From: CAZITB01 sp964542055
Lineage (GTDB): Bacteria > Planctomycetota > Phycisphaerae > Sedimentisphaerales > CAMDDF01
Length of the DNA: 29,575 nucleotides
NCBI GenBank assembly: GCA_964542055.1
Contig: CAZITB010000021.1
Location: 1-29,575, forward strand
Direction of reading: 5' to 3'
The translations under genes and the position numbers were made by a program. Positions 7,893-16,832 of the stretch are shown here, piece by piece. The notes beneath the pieces were generated by a model. The model searched no databases and had not been told where the DNA came from. It worked only from the letters and a program-made list of their open reading frames with translations. How positions within the stretch are numbered: position 1 is the stretch's first letter; each line of letters starts with the position of its first letter.

Positions 7893-9425
7893 ATGGCTGC
7901 TCCAGAAATTACCAAACAATCCGAGCTCTTAAGCGATCTTTCTAAAGCTTTTTCGGGGGCTCTCGATCTCGAAGTGATTTTGAAGTCTATACTTGAATCG
8001 CTTCAAACTCATATGCAGTTCGAAAAAGGCACTGTTACTTTATTGGATCCCGAAACTGAAAATTTAATAATCAGGACTGCTCATGGTATTAGTGAATCTA
8101 CTATCAAAAACACCAGCTATAAAGTAGGCGAAGGTATCACCGGAAAGGTGTTCGAATCTGGCGAAGAGATTTATATACCTGATGTTAGAAAAGATCCCAG
8201 GTTCGTCCATAAAACCGGAGAAAGAGATATTTCAAAAACTAAGCGGATATCTTTTTATTGTGTTCCTATTAAACTGGGTACCCAAACGATCGGAACTTTA
8301 AGCGTTGATAAAGAGGCTCAGCCAAGAGAGCGATATACTGAAAATTTGCGGCTTTTGCGGCTTATTGCAACGATGATCGCGCTATCGGAGCAGGTAAACA
8401 GGCTTGTAATGAACGAAAGTAAGACACTTCGAAATGAAAACCTGCTTTTGCGTGAAGAACTTAAAAAGAAATTTTCCATCAACAACATGGTTGGAACCAG
8501 CAATTCGATAAAGCAGGTTTACCGATTGGTCGATCAAGTTGCGCATTCAAATGCAACGGTTTTGATACGTGGCGAATCCGGAACCGGCAAAGATCTTGTT
8601 GCTCATGCGATACACTATAACAGTGCCCGTGCAAGCAAGCCGTTTATCAAAGTAAACTGCATGGCATTGCCGGATACTTTATTGGAAAGCGAGTTATTCG
8701 GCCATGAAAAGGGCGCTTTTACTGGAGCTACATCCAGGAAGATCGGGCGTTTTGAACTGGCAAATGGTGGGACTATTTTTCTGGATGAAATTGGGGATTT
8801 CTCACTTGAATTGCAGGTAAAGATGCTTCGTGTGATTCAGTTCAAGGAATTTGAACGGCTTGGAGGACATGAGACTATTAAATGCAATGTTCGGGTAATA
8901 GTTGCTACGAATAAAGACCTGGAAAAGGAAATTCAAAACGGTTTGTTCAGAGAAGACCTTTATTACAGGATCAATGTTTTTCCAATTTTTTTGCCGCCTC
9001 TTAGAGAACGAAAAGATGATATAATGCTGCTGGCGGACCATTTTCTGGAAATTTACGCAAAGGAAAATGGTAAAGACATCAAACGTATTTCTACTCCGGC
9101 AATCCAAATGTTTACCAGCTACCATTGGCCGGGCAACGTCCGAGAGCTTGAAAATTGTATTGAAAGGGCGGTTTTGATATGTGATGAGGATGTTATTCGT
9201 TCTGAGCATTTGCCGCCGTCGTTACAGATGGCTCATGACAGGATAGAGGATAAAAATATTTCGCTAACGGAAATGATAGAAAATAAAGAAAAAGAACTGA
9301 TAATCGATGCGTTGAAAAATGCAGGCGGGCATCAGCGAAAAGCTGCCCAGCATTTGGGAATAACCGAAAGAATTCTTGGCTATAAAATAAAAAAATATGA
9401 TATAATGCCAAGACAGTTATCTTAA
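7893..9425 (+). CDS. GAF-domain sigma-54-dependent transcriptional activator (NifA/NtrC-type)
   Basis: 510 residues from the ATG at 7893, preceded by AGGA. Domains in order: a GAF sensor (about 10-165), a short coiled linker, the AAA+ sigma-54 activation domain (about 205-435), and a Fis-type helix-turn-helix (about 465-508, [20 protein letters not shown]). Walker A is GESGTGKD (227-234), the sigma-54-contacting loop is GAFTGA (274-279), Walker B is [11 protein letters not shown], and [12 protein letters not shown] is the sensor II region. There is no response-regulator receiver domain, so the activity is presumably set by a ligand or redox state sensed by GAF, as in NifA/FhlA/NorR-like proteins. 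I found no convincing -24/-12 promoter in the window, so the targets are unknown. Confidence 0.93.
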   Translation: MAAPEITKQSELLSDLSKAFSGALDLEVILKSILESLQTHMQFEKGTVTLLDPETENLIIRTAHGISESTIKNTSYKVGEGITGKVFESGEEIYIPDVRKDPRFVHKTGERDISKTKRISFYCVPIKLGTQTIGTLSVDKEAQPRERYTENLRLLRLIATMIALSEQVNRLVMNESKTLRNENLLLREELKKKFSINNMVGTSNSIKQVYRLVDQVAHSNATVLIRGESGTGKDLVAHAIHYNSARASKPFIKVNCMALPDTLLESELFGHEKGAFTGATSRKIGRFELANGGTIFLDEIGDFSLELQVKMLRVIQFKEFERLGGHETIKCNVRVIVATNKDLEKEIQNGLFREDLYYRINVFPIFLPPLRERKDDIMLLADHFLEIYAKENGKDIKRISTPAIQMFTSYHWPGNVRELENCIERAVLICDEDVIRSEHLPPSLQMAHDRIEDKNISLTEMIENKEKELIIDALKNAGGHQRKAAQHLGITERILGYKIKKYDIMPRQLS

Positions 9426-9440
9426 TTTAAGGGAATTAAA

Positions 9441-10745
9441 ATGTTTAAAAAAAGTATTTGTGTTACCTTATTGTCTGTGTTTTTGATAAGTGCATGTTTT
9501 GGTCAGACAAGACCCAAAAATATAATAATCATGATCGCAGATGGCTGCGGCTACAATCAACTAGATGCTGCCAGTCTATACCACTACGGCAAAACTTCGG
9601 TGTGGCCATTTGAATCATTTCCGGTTAAAATAGCAATGAGTACTTTTGATCACCAAGGCCATTATGATTGCGACAGGGCCTGGAAAGATTTCAACTACCT
9701 GAAAGTCAATCCTACTGATTCGGCAGCTGCGGCAACTGCTATGAGTACTGGAGTAAAAACATATTCGGGTGCTGTCGGTGTTAATATAGACAAAGAGCCC
9801 CTTGCCAATATTGTCGAAAAATGCAACCATCTTTCAATGGCTACAGGAGTTGTAACTTCAGTTCAGTTAAGTCATGCCACACCGGCTTGTTTTGTAGTTC
9901 ATGATACGAATCGAAATAATTTATCGGATATTGCCAATAAGATGATCTATCATAGCAAATGTACTGTTATCATGGGCTGCGGGGCACCTGATTTTAACAA
10001 TGATGGAAAGCCGGCATCTAAGTCCAAAAAGTACGTTGGAGGAAGTAAGACATGGACTGATATTACCGATGATGGAAAAGTTATTGGGACTGATATAGAC
10101 GGCGACGGCGTTAAAGATGTTTGGACAGTGGTCAGGACCAGGCAGCAGTTTTTAGAGCTGGTCCAGGGGGACACTCCGGAGAGGGTTTTGGGCATTGCTC
10201 AGGTTCATCAGACTTTGCAGCAGGCGAGATCCGGTCCGGATAAAGCAGCTCCTTATGAAGTTGCGTTTACAACATCTGTACCTACTTTGAAAGAGATGAC
10301 AAATGCAGCATTGAATATTCTGGATAATGACCCGGATGGTTTTTTTATGATGGTAGAAGGCGGGGCTGTCGATTGGGCTGGTCATGCTAACCAGTCAGGC
10401 AGAATGATCGAAGAACAAATTTCATTCAACGAAACAGTTCAGGCAGTTATTGACTGGATTGAAAAAAACAGCTCTTGGGAAGAAAGCCTGCTTATAGTAA
10501 CCAGTGATCATGAAACCGGTTATCTTTCTTTGGAATCTAAAACCGGTGAAGCTAAAACGCAACCTGATATGAAGTGGCACAGCGGCGGGCACACCAACCA
10601 GCTGGTACCCTTTTTTGCAAAGGGTTGTAATTCTGAGATGTTTAAACAGTCTTTCGCAGGTTTAGACCCTTGCAGAGGACCTTATATTGATAATACGGAT
10701 ATTGCAAAGAGAGTATTTTTGATGCTTGACAAAGCCCATAAATAA
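9441..10745 (+). CDS. secreted alkaline phosphatase (PhoA superfamily)
   Basis: 434 residues. The N-terminus is a signal peptide with an ISAC sequence ending at Cys19, compatible with a lipoprotein lipobox, though cleavage after the CFG is also possible. Catalytic features of alkaline phosphatase: Asp34 in MIADGCGYNQ (metal), the nucleophile Ser94 in PTDSAAAATAMSTG, EGGAVDWAGHANQ, VTSDHETGYL and WHSGGHTN (zinc/magnesium ligands). It releases phosphate from organic monoesters outside the inner membrane. Two acidic calcium-loop-like insertions, DFNNDGK and DIDGDGVKDVW, fall in the middle (about 180-220). Its AAGGGA ribosome site lies 15 bases after the activator gene, so they may be cotranscribed. 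The PiT system at 1685-3273 could import the released phosphate. Confidence 0.92.
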   Translation: MFKKSICVTLLSVFLISACFGQTRPKNIIIMIADGCGYNQLDAASLYHYGKTSVWPFESFPVKIAMSTFDHQGHYDCDRAWKDFNYLKVNPTDSAAAATAMSTGVKTYSGAVGVNIDKEPLANIVEKCNHLSMATGVVTSVQLSHATPACFVVHDTNRNNLSDIANKMIYHSKCTVIMGCGAPDFNNDGKPASKSKKYVGGSKTWTDITDDGKVIGTDIDGDGVKDVWTVVRTRQQFLELVQGDTPERVLGIAQVHQTLQQARSGPDKAAPYEVAFTTSVPTLKEMTNAALNILDNDPDGFFMMVEGGAVDWAGHANQSGRMIEEQISFNETVQAVIDWIEKNSSWEESLLIVTSDHETGYLSLESKTGEAKTQPDMKWHSGGHTNQLVPFFAKGCNSEMFKQSFAGLDPCRGPYIDNTDIAKRVFLMLDKAHK

Positions 10746-10816
10746 AGCGGGCGATCGGAATCGAACCGACATGACCAGCTTGGAAGGCTGGGGCTTTACC
10801 ATTAAGCTACGCCCGC
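10746..10816 (-). tRNA. tRNA-Gly (anticodon UCC)
   Basis: 71 bases on the minus strand. The acceptor stem pairs GCGGGCG (5') with CGCCCGC (3') followed by a U discriminator; the anticodon arm is CCAGC-CUUCCAA-GCUGG with anticodon UCC (reads GGA/GGG glycine codons); the T arm contains GUCGGUUCGAUUCCGAU. CCA is not encoded. The gene begins one base after the alkaline phosphatase stop codon on the opposite strand. Confidence 0.95.
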
Positions 10817-10827
10817 GAAAAGAACAA

Positions 10828-10856
10828 ATATTACAAGAAAAAACATCTTTTGGCAA
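10828..10856 (-). promoter_or_regulatory. sigma-70-type promoter of tRNA-Gly
   Basis: Minus strand: -35 TTGCCA (10851-10856), 17-base spacer, -10 TAATAT (10828-10833). The predicted start near 10821 is about 5 bases before the mature tRNA 5' end. A 7-base inverted repeat TTTTGGC/GCCAAAA overlapping the -35 could also end the upstream DUF1328 transcript. Confidence 0.55.
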
Positions 10857-10928
10857 GTAAAAATACGCAATATAGCCAAAAAATTAATTTCCAGCTTTGC
10901 GGGCGATTACTTTTGCTGTTATAGATAG

Positions 10929-11108
10929 CTACTTAAGTTTCTTGCCGGCTACCAATCCCATGACTAAAAATATTATAAATATCACCAGAAAAATGAAAAA
11001 TAATACTTTTGCTATCCCAGCTGCTGCGGACGAAATGCCTCCGAAACCGAAAATAGCTGCAATTATTGCCACAACCAGAAATATCAAAGCCCATTTTAGC
11101 AAAGTCAT
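10929..11108 (-). CDS. DUF1328/YtjA-family small membrane protein
   Basis: 59 residues, encoded opposite a meaningless plus-strand frame. It reads [20 protein letters not shown] at the N-terminus, then [20 protein letters not shown] and a second hydrophobic helix ending VAGKKLK. This is the exact architecture of the DUF1328 (UPF0391, YtjA) family: two membrane helices joined by the GFGGI-AxxAAGIAK turn. Role unknown; relatives are widespread and often stress-associated, though I cannot show that here. GGGAG lies 7 bases before the ATG at 11108. Confidence 0.88.
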   Translation of the reverse strand: MTLLKWALIFLVVAIIAAIFGFGGISSAAAGIAKVLFFIFLVIFIIFLVMGLVAGKKLK

Positions 11109-11126
11109 AAAATTCTCCCTGTAAGT

Positions 11127-11155
11127 ATATTAATCAATTACATATTCATTGTCTA
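11127..11155 (-). promoter_or_regulatory. sigma-70-type promoter of the DUF1328 gene
   Basis: Minus strand: -35 TAGACA (11150-11155), 17-base spacer, -10 TAATAT (11127-11132). It would start transcription near 11120, leaving a leader of about 12 bases that is little more than the ribosome binding site. Confidence 0.45.
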
Positions 11156-11236
11156 TGAACTTTGTGGAAAATAAAGGGATTTTATGCTTAAATCGGTACA
11201 GGATATTGCTTAAGCTTAAGGTGGGGTGGTGCGAGT

Positions 11237-13846
11237 CTATACATCCAGCGGAGCTATTAAAACTGTTTTTGCTCCCTTCCCTGGTTGTGAATCTAATTTC
11301 ATTGTTCCTCCCAAGTGATCCAGCCTTTCACGAATGCTCAGCAGACCAAAACCTTTTCTTTTCTTTGGGTCACTTTCAATTTCTGCCAAATCGAACCCTT
11401 TGCCGTCATCTTCTATTTTGATATAAATTTCTGAACTTGATCTTAATATAGAGATGGTTACAAGAGTTGCATTTGCATGTTTCATGATGTTGATAAGCAG
11501 TTCCCTGACCGAACGGTAAAGGAGGATCTTTACTTCTTCCTTGAGGGGTTTAAGAGCATCATAATTTTCAAATTTAAAATTTACTCCCTGTTTTTTACAC
11601 ATCTTTTCTGCAAGGTCTTCTACCGCGATTTCAAAACCAAGATCATAAAGAATACTCGGACTAAGATCAAAACTCAATGTTCTTGATTGAGTAATTGCTT
11701 TGTCAAGCTGATCTGTAACTTCTTTTAATCTTTCCGGCGATAACTGATCAGGTTTTTTTTGGAAATACTTAAGTTCCCTTGCTGAAAATGCCAATATCTG
11801 TCCAATCGAATCGTGGAGATCCTGTGCTATACGGCGTCGTTCCGTTTCTTCAGCCAATTGCAATTTAGAAGTTAAATCTCTAAGTTCGCGTTGTTTATTT
11901 TGAAGATTACTTTCTGCCAGTTCACGTTCCTGAATTTCTTTTTCAAGTTTGAAGATCATCTTCGAAAGCTGCATGGTTCTTTGTTCAACGCGACTCTCGA
12001 GTTCAGTCTTGGATTTCTGCAGCTGTTCTTCAGCAACTTTGCGATCTGTAATATCTTCAGTAAATATCACTATCCCGGCAACTTCTTCGTTAACATCATA
12101 CCATGGGTACACTTCCCAATGAATCCAATGGACAGTTCCGTCAGTTTTTAAATATTTTTCTTCGGTTGCCCTGACGACCTGGCCTGACAAACCTTTCCGG
12201 TGAGACTCTTTCCAGTGTTCAGGAAGATTGGGTGAAACTTCATAGTGTGACTTTCCAATTATGTTTTCTGCGAGTCCATAATCTTTGAGCCATCGGCGAC
12301 TTACGTTGAGATATTTCATATCTTTATCGAACATGGCAAGAGCAGCAGGGGCATGCTCGATAAACAGGCGAAGCCGATTTTCACTGGTTCTAAGAGCCGC
12401 TTCAGCTTCTTTCAATTCGCGAAGATCGACACCTATGCCAACACTGGTCTGGTCACTTAAATGTATGTTTGCCCAGTTGATTGGAATTTCCTGACCGCTT
12501 TTTACGGTTGTCTGTAATTCTTTCCAACATGTTTGGCGATTTTGCATGAATTGAATAACTTCCTGGCGGTAGTTGGGATCAGGATAAACCTTTTCCATAA
12601 AATCAAAGCTATTAGCGTCTTCGTCTGTCCAACCAATTGTTTTTTGGGCGAACTCATTGAGCGTAAAACGCTGTAAATCAGGATCCCAAATGCAAAGCAG
12701 AATTGGAATATTGTCAAATATGCTTTCCAAGAGTTCTTTCTGGTTTGCGAGTTTTTGTTCAGCTTTTTTTTGCTGTTCAAATAGTCTGCTGTTTTCTAAA
12801 GCCACAGATGCTGTTGCAGCCAGTTGCACGCTGAATTTGATTTCCTGCTCTTCAAAGTTATGTATTTTGGAATCGTAGTGAAAACAAATAACACCGATAG
12901 GCTGTTCGTTGATGATAAGAGGAGCTGCAAGAATTGACCTAACAGACAGTTTGCGCATATGTTTGATATTGAATCTTTCATCATTGAATGCATCAGTAAT
13001 TGCTATTGGTTTTCCTGTTTTAATTGCCCTTAGAGCATGGATTTCCTGCTGATCAGTCCTTTCCGTTCCAACTAAATCTGGACTTAATCCGTAAACATAT
13101 TCTACTAGCCATTTTTCATCTTTACGTCTGAGAATTGCGCCGCTTTGGCATTGAAGAATCTTGACGCCTTCGGAAAGAAGTTTTTGCATAATCTGGTCAG
13201 CGTCAAGTGAAGAATGGACGACCTTGTTTATATGATTTAGTGAGTCGCTGAACCACTTGGCTCTGTTTAGTGCCAGCAGGGATTGCTTGTGTTCATGAAT
13301 ATCGATAACTGCAACGTGGCATTGGACAATTTTCCCTGCACAATCTTTGACAGGTTCAATGAGTAACTCAGCAAAAAAATTATTGACAATTTTGCGTATG
13401 ATCTTAACTTCACAGCGAACACATACCCCTTTTACAAAAACTTCATTGAATTTAGAACGAAATGGTTGTTTGTAGTCGCTGACGATGTAATGAGCGAAAC
13501 TTTTACCGATTAAAAGATTTCTTTCCAAAGCGAACAGGTTAGCACCGGTTAAATTTGCTTCCTGAATAACGCCGGTGTTATCTAAAAGAAAATAACCAAC
13601 CGGTGCAAAATCATACAAATCTGTATATTTAAGAATTAAATTTTCAAGTTCTTTATTTGTGTCAATTAACTGCTCATTTTGTTGTTTAATTTGAAGCTGT
13701 GAAACGCTCAAGTCGTGAGTTAGTTTTTCAATTTCTCTAGAAGAAAGATTTGACTCTTTTTTTGAGCCTGTGCGAATAAATTCCAAGGCTTTCTTTGTAA
13801 GTGTGTTTTCACTATTACCGTTTTTTGGTTTTGTGATTTCTTCCAT
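11237..13846 (-). CDS. multi-PAS/GAF sensor histidine kinase (NarL-partner HisKA_3 type)
   Basis: 869 residues from the ATG at 13846; the frame extends to 13957, but a predicted promoter lies inside that stretch. Order: a coiled coil (about 30-70), PAS (about 72-185, starting YTDLYDFAPVGYFLLD), GAF (about 205-365, with SILAAPLIINEQPIGVICFH), a second PAS (about 385-500), a third PAS/PAC (about 510-630, ending GIVIFTEDITDRK), a long coiled coil, then HisKA_3 with the phospho-acceptor His in RRRIAQDLHDSIGQ (about 694-707) and a HATPase_c domain with IMKHA (N box), EDDGKGFD (G1) and KGFGLLSIRERLDHLGG (G2). There is no membrane segment, so it is a cytoplasmic sensor. No response regulator is encoded nearby. 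Confidence 0.92.
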   Translation of the reverse strand: MEEITKPKNGNSENTLTKKALEFIRTGSKKESNLSSREIEKLTHDLSVSQLQIKQQNEQLIDTNKELENLILKYTDLYDFAPVGYFLLDNTGVIQEANLTGANLFALERNLLIGKSFAHYIVSDYKQPFRSKFNEVFVKGVCVRCEVKIIRKIVNNFFAELLIEPVKDCAGKIVQCHVAVIDIHEHKQSLLALNRAKWFSDSLNHINKVVHSSLDADQIMQKLLSEGVKILQCQSGAILRRKDEKWLVEYVYGLSPDLVGTERTDQQEIHALRAIKTGKPIAITDAFNDERFNIKHMRKLSVRSILAAPLIINEQPIGVICFHYDSKIHNFEEQEIKFSVQLAATASVALENSRLFEQQKKAEQKLANQKELLESIFDNIPILLCIWDPDLQRFTLNEFAQKTIGWTDEDANSFDFMEKVYPDPNYRQEVIQFMQNRQTCWKELQTTVKSGQEIPINWANIHLSDQTSVGIGVDLRELKEAEAALRTSENRLRLFIEHAPAALAMFDKDMKYLNVSRRWLKDYGLAENIIGKSHYEVSPNLPEHWKESHRKGLSGQVVRATEEKYLKTDGTVHWIHWEVYPWYDVNEEVAGIVIFTEDITDRKVAEEQLQKSKTELESRVEQRTMQLSKMIFKLEKEIQERELAESNLQNKQRELRDLTSKLQLAEETERRRIAQDLHDSIGQILAFSARELKYFQKKPDQLSPERLKEVTDQLDKAITQSRTLSFDLSPSILYDLGFEIAVEDLAEKMCKKQGVNFKFENYDALKPLKEEVKILLYRSVRELLINIMKHANATLVTISILRSSSEIYIKIEDDGKGFDLAEIESDPKKRKGFGLLSIRERLDHLGGTMKLDSQPGKGAKTVLIAPLDV

Positions 13847-13916
13847 TTCAATTTTTTGTAGAAAAAGGTTTAGATTGTTACCCAAATAATTCGGCAAAAA
13901 GTTAGGTAAGTAAATA

Positions 13917-13944
13917 TGTATACTATAATATCCTATAATTGCAA
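13917..13944 (-). promoter_or_regulatory. sigma-70-type promoter of the histidine kinase gene
   Basis: Minus strand: -35 TTGCAA (13939-13944), 16-base spacer, -10 TATACA (13917-13922). A start near 13910 would exclude the ATG at 13957 and give a leader of about 64 bases before the ATG at 13846. Confidence 0.45.
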
Positions 13945-14022
13945 GTATAATATACAAATAAATTGATATTTTTTTTAAAAAAGATCCTTAAATTTTGTAA
14001 ATTATTTAGGGATGTAAAATAA

Positions 14023-14054
14023 AAAAGGCAGGGCCGTTATGGGTCCTGCCTTTT
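14023..14054 (-). terminator. rho-independent terminator of the diguanylate cyclase gene
   Basis: A GGCAGGgCC/GGtCCTGCC stem extended by AAAA/TTTT, with a 6-base loop (14036-14041). On the minus strand it is followed by TTTTTTATTTT and lies 27 bases past the stop at 14082. The single imperfect pair near the loop is G-U on the plus strand and A-C on the minus strand; the outer 10 pairs are intact either way. Confidence 0.8.
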
Positions 14055-14081
14055 GTGCACCAGTTGTATAAGGTGCAAAAC

Positions 14082-15143
14082 TTATCTGATTGTACTTTTT
14101 TCCAGTTCAAAAACGCTGACTTTGTTTTTGCCGGCTTGCTTAGCTTTATACAAAGCATGATCTACGGATTTTGTGATTTCTTCAGGGCTTACAGTAGAAT
14201 CATACTGTCCAACTCCGATACTTACAGATATGTGCAAGTCCTGACCTTCCCATTTTATAGGTGATTCGGAGATTTCCTTTACCATACGCTCAGCCACAAC
14301 AAGAGCATCAGATAATGAAGTATTGGGAAGTATAACGGAAAATTCGTCGCCGCCGTATCTGGCTGCGGTATCTATTTCTCGAATGCATTCTTTGATTTTT
14401 CTGCTGACGTGCCTGATGGCAAGATCTCCGGCTCGGTGGCCCTGTTTATCGTTTATAGGCTTTAGGTTATCAATGTCGGCCATTATCAGGGAAATCTGTC
14501 CGCCGTAACGTTGAACACGCCGCTGTTCTTTTTCCAATAGGTCATAAAATGTTCTGTGGTTTGCAAGTCCTGTCAATCCATCAGTTCTGGCTTGGTGTTG
14601 AATTTTTTCGAACAATTTTATGTTGCCAATACTTGAACCCACAAGCTGCCTGAATAATTCGATAATTGCGATATCATCAGAATTAAAAAGTTCAGAACTA
14701 TTTTTATCTGCAAGATTCAATACACCGACTACTCGACCCTGGCAGATCAAAGGTGCGATTATACAGCACTTTTTTTCATAATTCTGTGCAAATTGTCGTT
14801 GATTTCGACTAATGGCAGGCTTTTGATATTTTTCTATATCATCTACATGAAGCAACTTTTTTGTTCTGGCTGCCATTACCATGGGAGGCGAAGGGTGTTG
14901 ATTCAATGATACAATATTGTTAATCAAAAAGGGATGATTATGCCCTTGAAGACAGAGCATGTCCGACTGATCTTCAATAATGTAAAGGCTGGCAAGTTTG
15001 GCCTCTATAAGATTGGGAATCTGCTTGATACAGATATCTGTGATTTTTTTCATATCCAGGCAATTAATTTCCTGTGCAAGCGGAGCGATTGTCTCTAAAA
15101 TGAAATGTTTGCCGTTTTTTGGTACACTTTTGTCAGTTATCAT
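14082..15143 (-). CDS. GAF-GGDEF diguanylate cyclase
   Basis: 353 residues. An N-terminal GAF domain (about 25-175; CCIIAPLICQGRVVGVLNLADK is split here as two strands) is followed by a GGDEF domain (about 188-345). The active-site motif GGDEF is intact at 264-268, and the inhibitory I-site RxxD (Arg255-Glu-Ile-Asp258) is five residues before it, so the enzyme should make cyclic di-GMP from two GTP and be product-inhibited. MADIDNLKPINDKQGHRAGD carries the metal Asp and the GTP-contacting ND..GH..GD residues. Cytoplasmic, with no membrane helix. AAAGG precedes the ATG by 10 bases. The GAF domain ligand is unknown. Confidence 0.93.
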   Translation of the reverse strand: MITDKSVPKNGKHFILETIAPLAQEINCLDMKKITDICIKQIPNLIEAKLASLYIIEDQSDMLCLQGHNHPFLINNIVSLNQHPSPPMVMAARTKKLLHVDDIEKYQKPAISRNQRQFAQNYEKKCCIIAPLICQGRVVGVLNLADKNSSELFNSDDIAIIELFRQLVGSSIGNIKLFEKIQHQARTDGLTGLANHRTFYDLLEKEQRRVQRYGGQISLIMADIDNLKPINDKQGHRAGDLAIRHVSRKIKECIREIDTAARYGGDEFSVILPNTSLSDALVVAERMVKEISESPIKWEGQDLHISVSIGVGQYDSTVSPEEITKSVDHALYKAKQAGKNKVSVFELEKSTIR

Positions 15144-15389
15144 AGTAGTAGTGCCTTTAATTAAATTTATCGGACTAATTTATTACTAATTGAATCAACT
15201 TTTGTATTTGTCGTTTCCCCGCTTAATTGCATCGCTTACATATAGAAAATAACAAATACCTGTAGGCATTCAAAAAATTTTCCATAATTTTAGGCATAAT
15301 TTTGGTTATTGAAAGTTATTTGTTACCTTTTATATGGTGAAATTGGGAATTGAGTTAAGGGTGATGAAAAATTCAAATCGAGTACTATT

Positions 15390-16799
15390 ATGTTTAAACG
15401 AAAAATAAAAAATGGTGGTTTTGTAGTATTAGCTTCCATGATCTTTATTGTGATTTTTGCATGCTTATCAATTGCAATGGTTTCTATGAGTTCTATGAAT
15501 GCTCAACTTGCAAGAAATCATCATCAGGGAAACAAAAGTTTTGCAAATACATTATCTGGTCTGGATTTTATGCGACTGCAATTAGAAGGGCAGTTTATAA
15601 AATGGCCTGACAGGATAGTTGGATTGACTCCTATTATACAGGATCAGCTTTCAGATATGACAGATGTAAGTGTATCGTTAAGTGCAGATAAGATTATGCA
15701 TATTTCGGATGTTGTAATTTCAGATGACTCAACGCAATCATTCAATGCCAAATTGTCGCACTTAATAGATGCCAATGACGGCTATGAAAAATTAAGAGTT
15801 AAAGTACAAGGTAAAAACGGTGACCTGAGTAAGAAAGTTCAGGTTGATTATTTGTTCTGGGTAGGTGGTCATTCGGTTTTTGATTTTGGGGTTGCAACAA
15901 AAGGTCCTTTATCTTTGACCGGCCAGGCCGAAATCGATGCAAATTCAACAGACCCTAACTTGATCAGGGTTGAAGCGGGTGTATATATAGAAGGTGTTCC
16001 CGGGTCAAACGGCGATTCTCTGGCTATGAGCGGACAGGCTTCCATTGCTGGTGAAGTAAGCATATACGATCCTAATTCAACTTATGATATAGGTACTAAG
16101 TCGGTTGTAGGCGGTGCTGATGCTGGTTCAGATGAATATATTTCCACTGGTGTAGATTTTATTGACTTTCCTATACCTTATCCTCAGCAATTCGAGTCAA
16201 TGGCAACGGGAGACGTAATAAACAGCAGTAACAAAAGTTCCTATAGTTCTCATACTGTATTTACAAACTGTCTTATTGAACCTTATACAGATTTTACCTT
16301 CGCTAGTGATTCAGTCATCAAAGGTATTCTATATGTGAAATCCCCTAACAAAATCAAGTTTGCAGGCAAAGTACAGGTTTACGGAATGATCGTATGTGAA
16401 GGTGATTACCTGAATGAAACTATAACAGACAGCGTTGATTTTTCAGGGCAAGTCTTCAGTGGTGATGTGGCTACTCTCGCAGGTGATCCTGAATTTGACG
16501 GTGTTGATCTTAGTATATATGATGGAACTTTTCTTCTTGCACCTGGTTTCAGTACCGATTTCAGTGGACAGGCGAATTTTATCGATGGTGTTATCGCGGC
16601 AAACGGGGTGAGTTTTTCAGGTCAAGCCGGGGGGATGGTCAATGGGTCAATTATAAATTATTCAAAAGAAACTATGGATCTTTCAGGACAGTCGGAACTT
16701 GTTTTCAACAGAAGCGGCAGCCATAATAATCCCGCAGGTTTCGTACCTTACAGTAAGTTAGTCTATATGCCTTCCAGTTATACAGAGCTTGGAAATTGA
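15390..16799 (+). CDS. PilX-like prepilin protein with repeated S/T/A-G-Q/K motifs
   Basis: 469 residues. The N-terminus is basic, then Gly10-Phe11 and a 20-residue hydrophobic helix (VVLASMIFIVIFACLSIAMV), the layout of PilX-type minor pilins with a short leader processed by a prepilin peptidase. The body (about 150-469) is rich in Gly, Ser, Asp and Asn, with seven related turns: LTGQAEI (176), MSGQASI (213), FAGKVQV (324), FSGQVFS (351), FSGQANF (391), FSGQAGG (409) and LSGQSEL (431), suggesting a beta-helical or bactofilin-like stack. It has no catalytic motif. It heads the pilin-RCC1-pilin operon; its helix resembles that of the protein at 18088-19692. Exact function unknown; surface appendage or pseudopilus part is inference. 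Confidence 0.72.
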   Translation: MFKRKIKNGGFVVLASMIFIVIFACLSIAMVSMSSMNAQLARNHHQGNKSFANTLSGLDFMRLQLEGQFIKWPDRIVGLTPIIQDQLSDMTDVSVSLSADKIMHISDVVISDDSTQSFNAKLSHLIDANDGYEKLRVKVQGKNGDLSKKVQVDYLFWVGGHSVFDFGVATKGPLSLTGQAEIDANSTDPNLIRVEAGVYIEGVPGSNGDSLAMSGQASIAGEVSIYDPNSTYDIGTKSVVGGADAGSDEYISTGVDFIDFPIPYPQQFESMATGDVINSSNKSSYSSHTVFTNCLIEPYTDFTFASDSVIKGILYVKSPNKIKFAGKVQVYGMIVCEGDYLNETITDSVDFSGQVFSGDVATLAGDPEFDGVDLSIYDGTFLLAPGFSTDFSGQANFIDGVIAANGVSFSGQAGGMVNGSIINYSKETMDLSGQSELVFNRSGSHNNPAGFVPYSKLVYMPSSYTELGN

Positions 16800-16832
16800 A
16801 AACCAACTACTTTCAATAGGAAAGGTAAAAAA

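Noticed and set aside
10747..10860. tRNA-associated integration site
   Set aside because: No integrase gene or repeat of the tRNA 3' end was seen in the window.
10897..11124. 75-residue plus-strand frame
   Set aside because: It lies opposite the DUF1328 gene, whose minus-strand protein is an obvious family match with a GGGAG site; the plus-strand frame has no ribosome site.
13847..13957. Longer start for the histidine kinase
   Set aside because: A predicted promoter (13917-13944) lies inside the extension and the extra residues do not resemble the family.
15144..15389. Possible c-di-GMP riboswitch between the diguanylate cyclase and the prepilin gene
   Set aside because: I could not place the conserved GEMM core or tetraloop-receptor sequences; only A+T-rich DNA and weak promoter-like sequences are visible.
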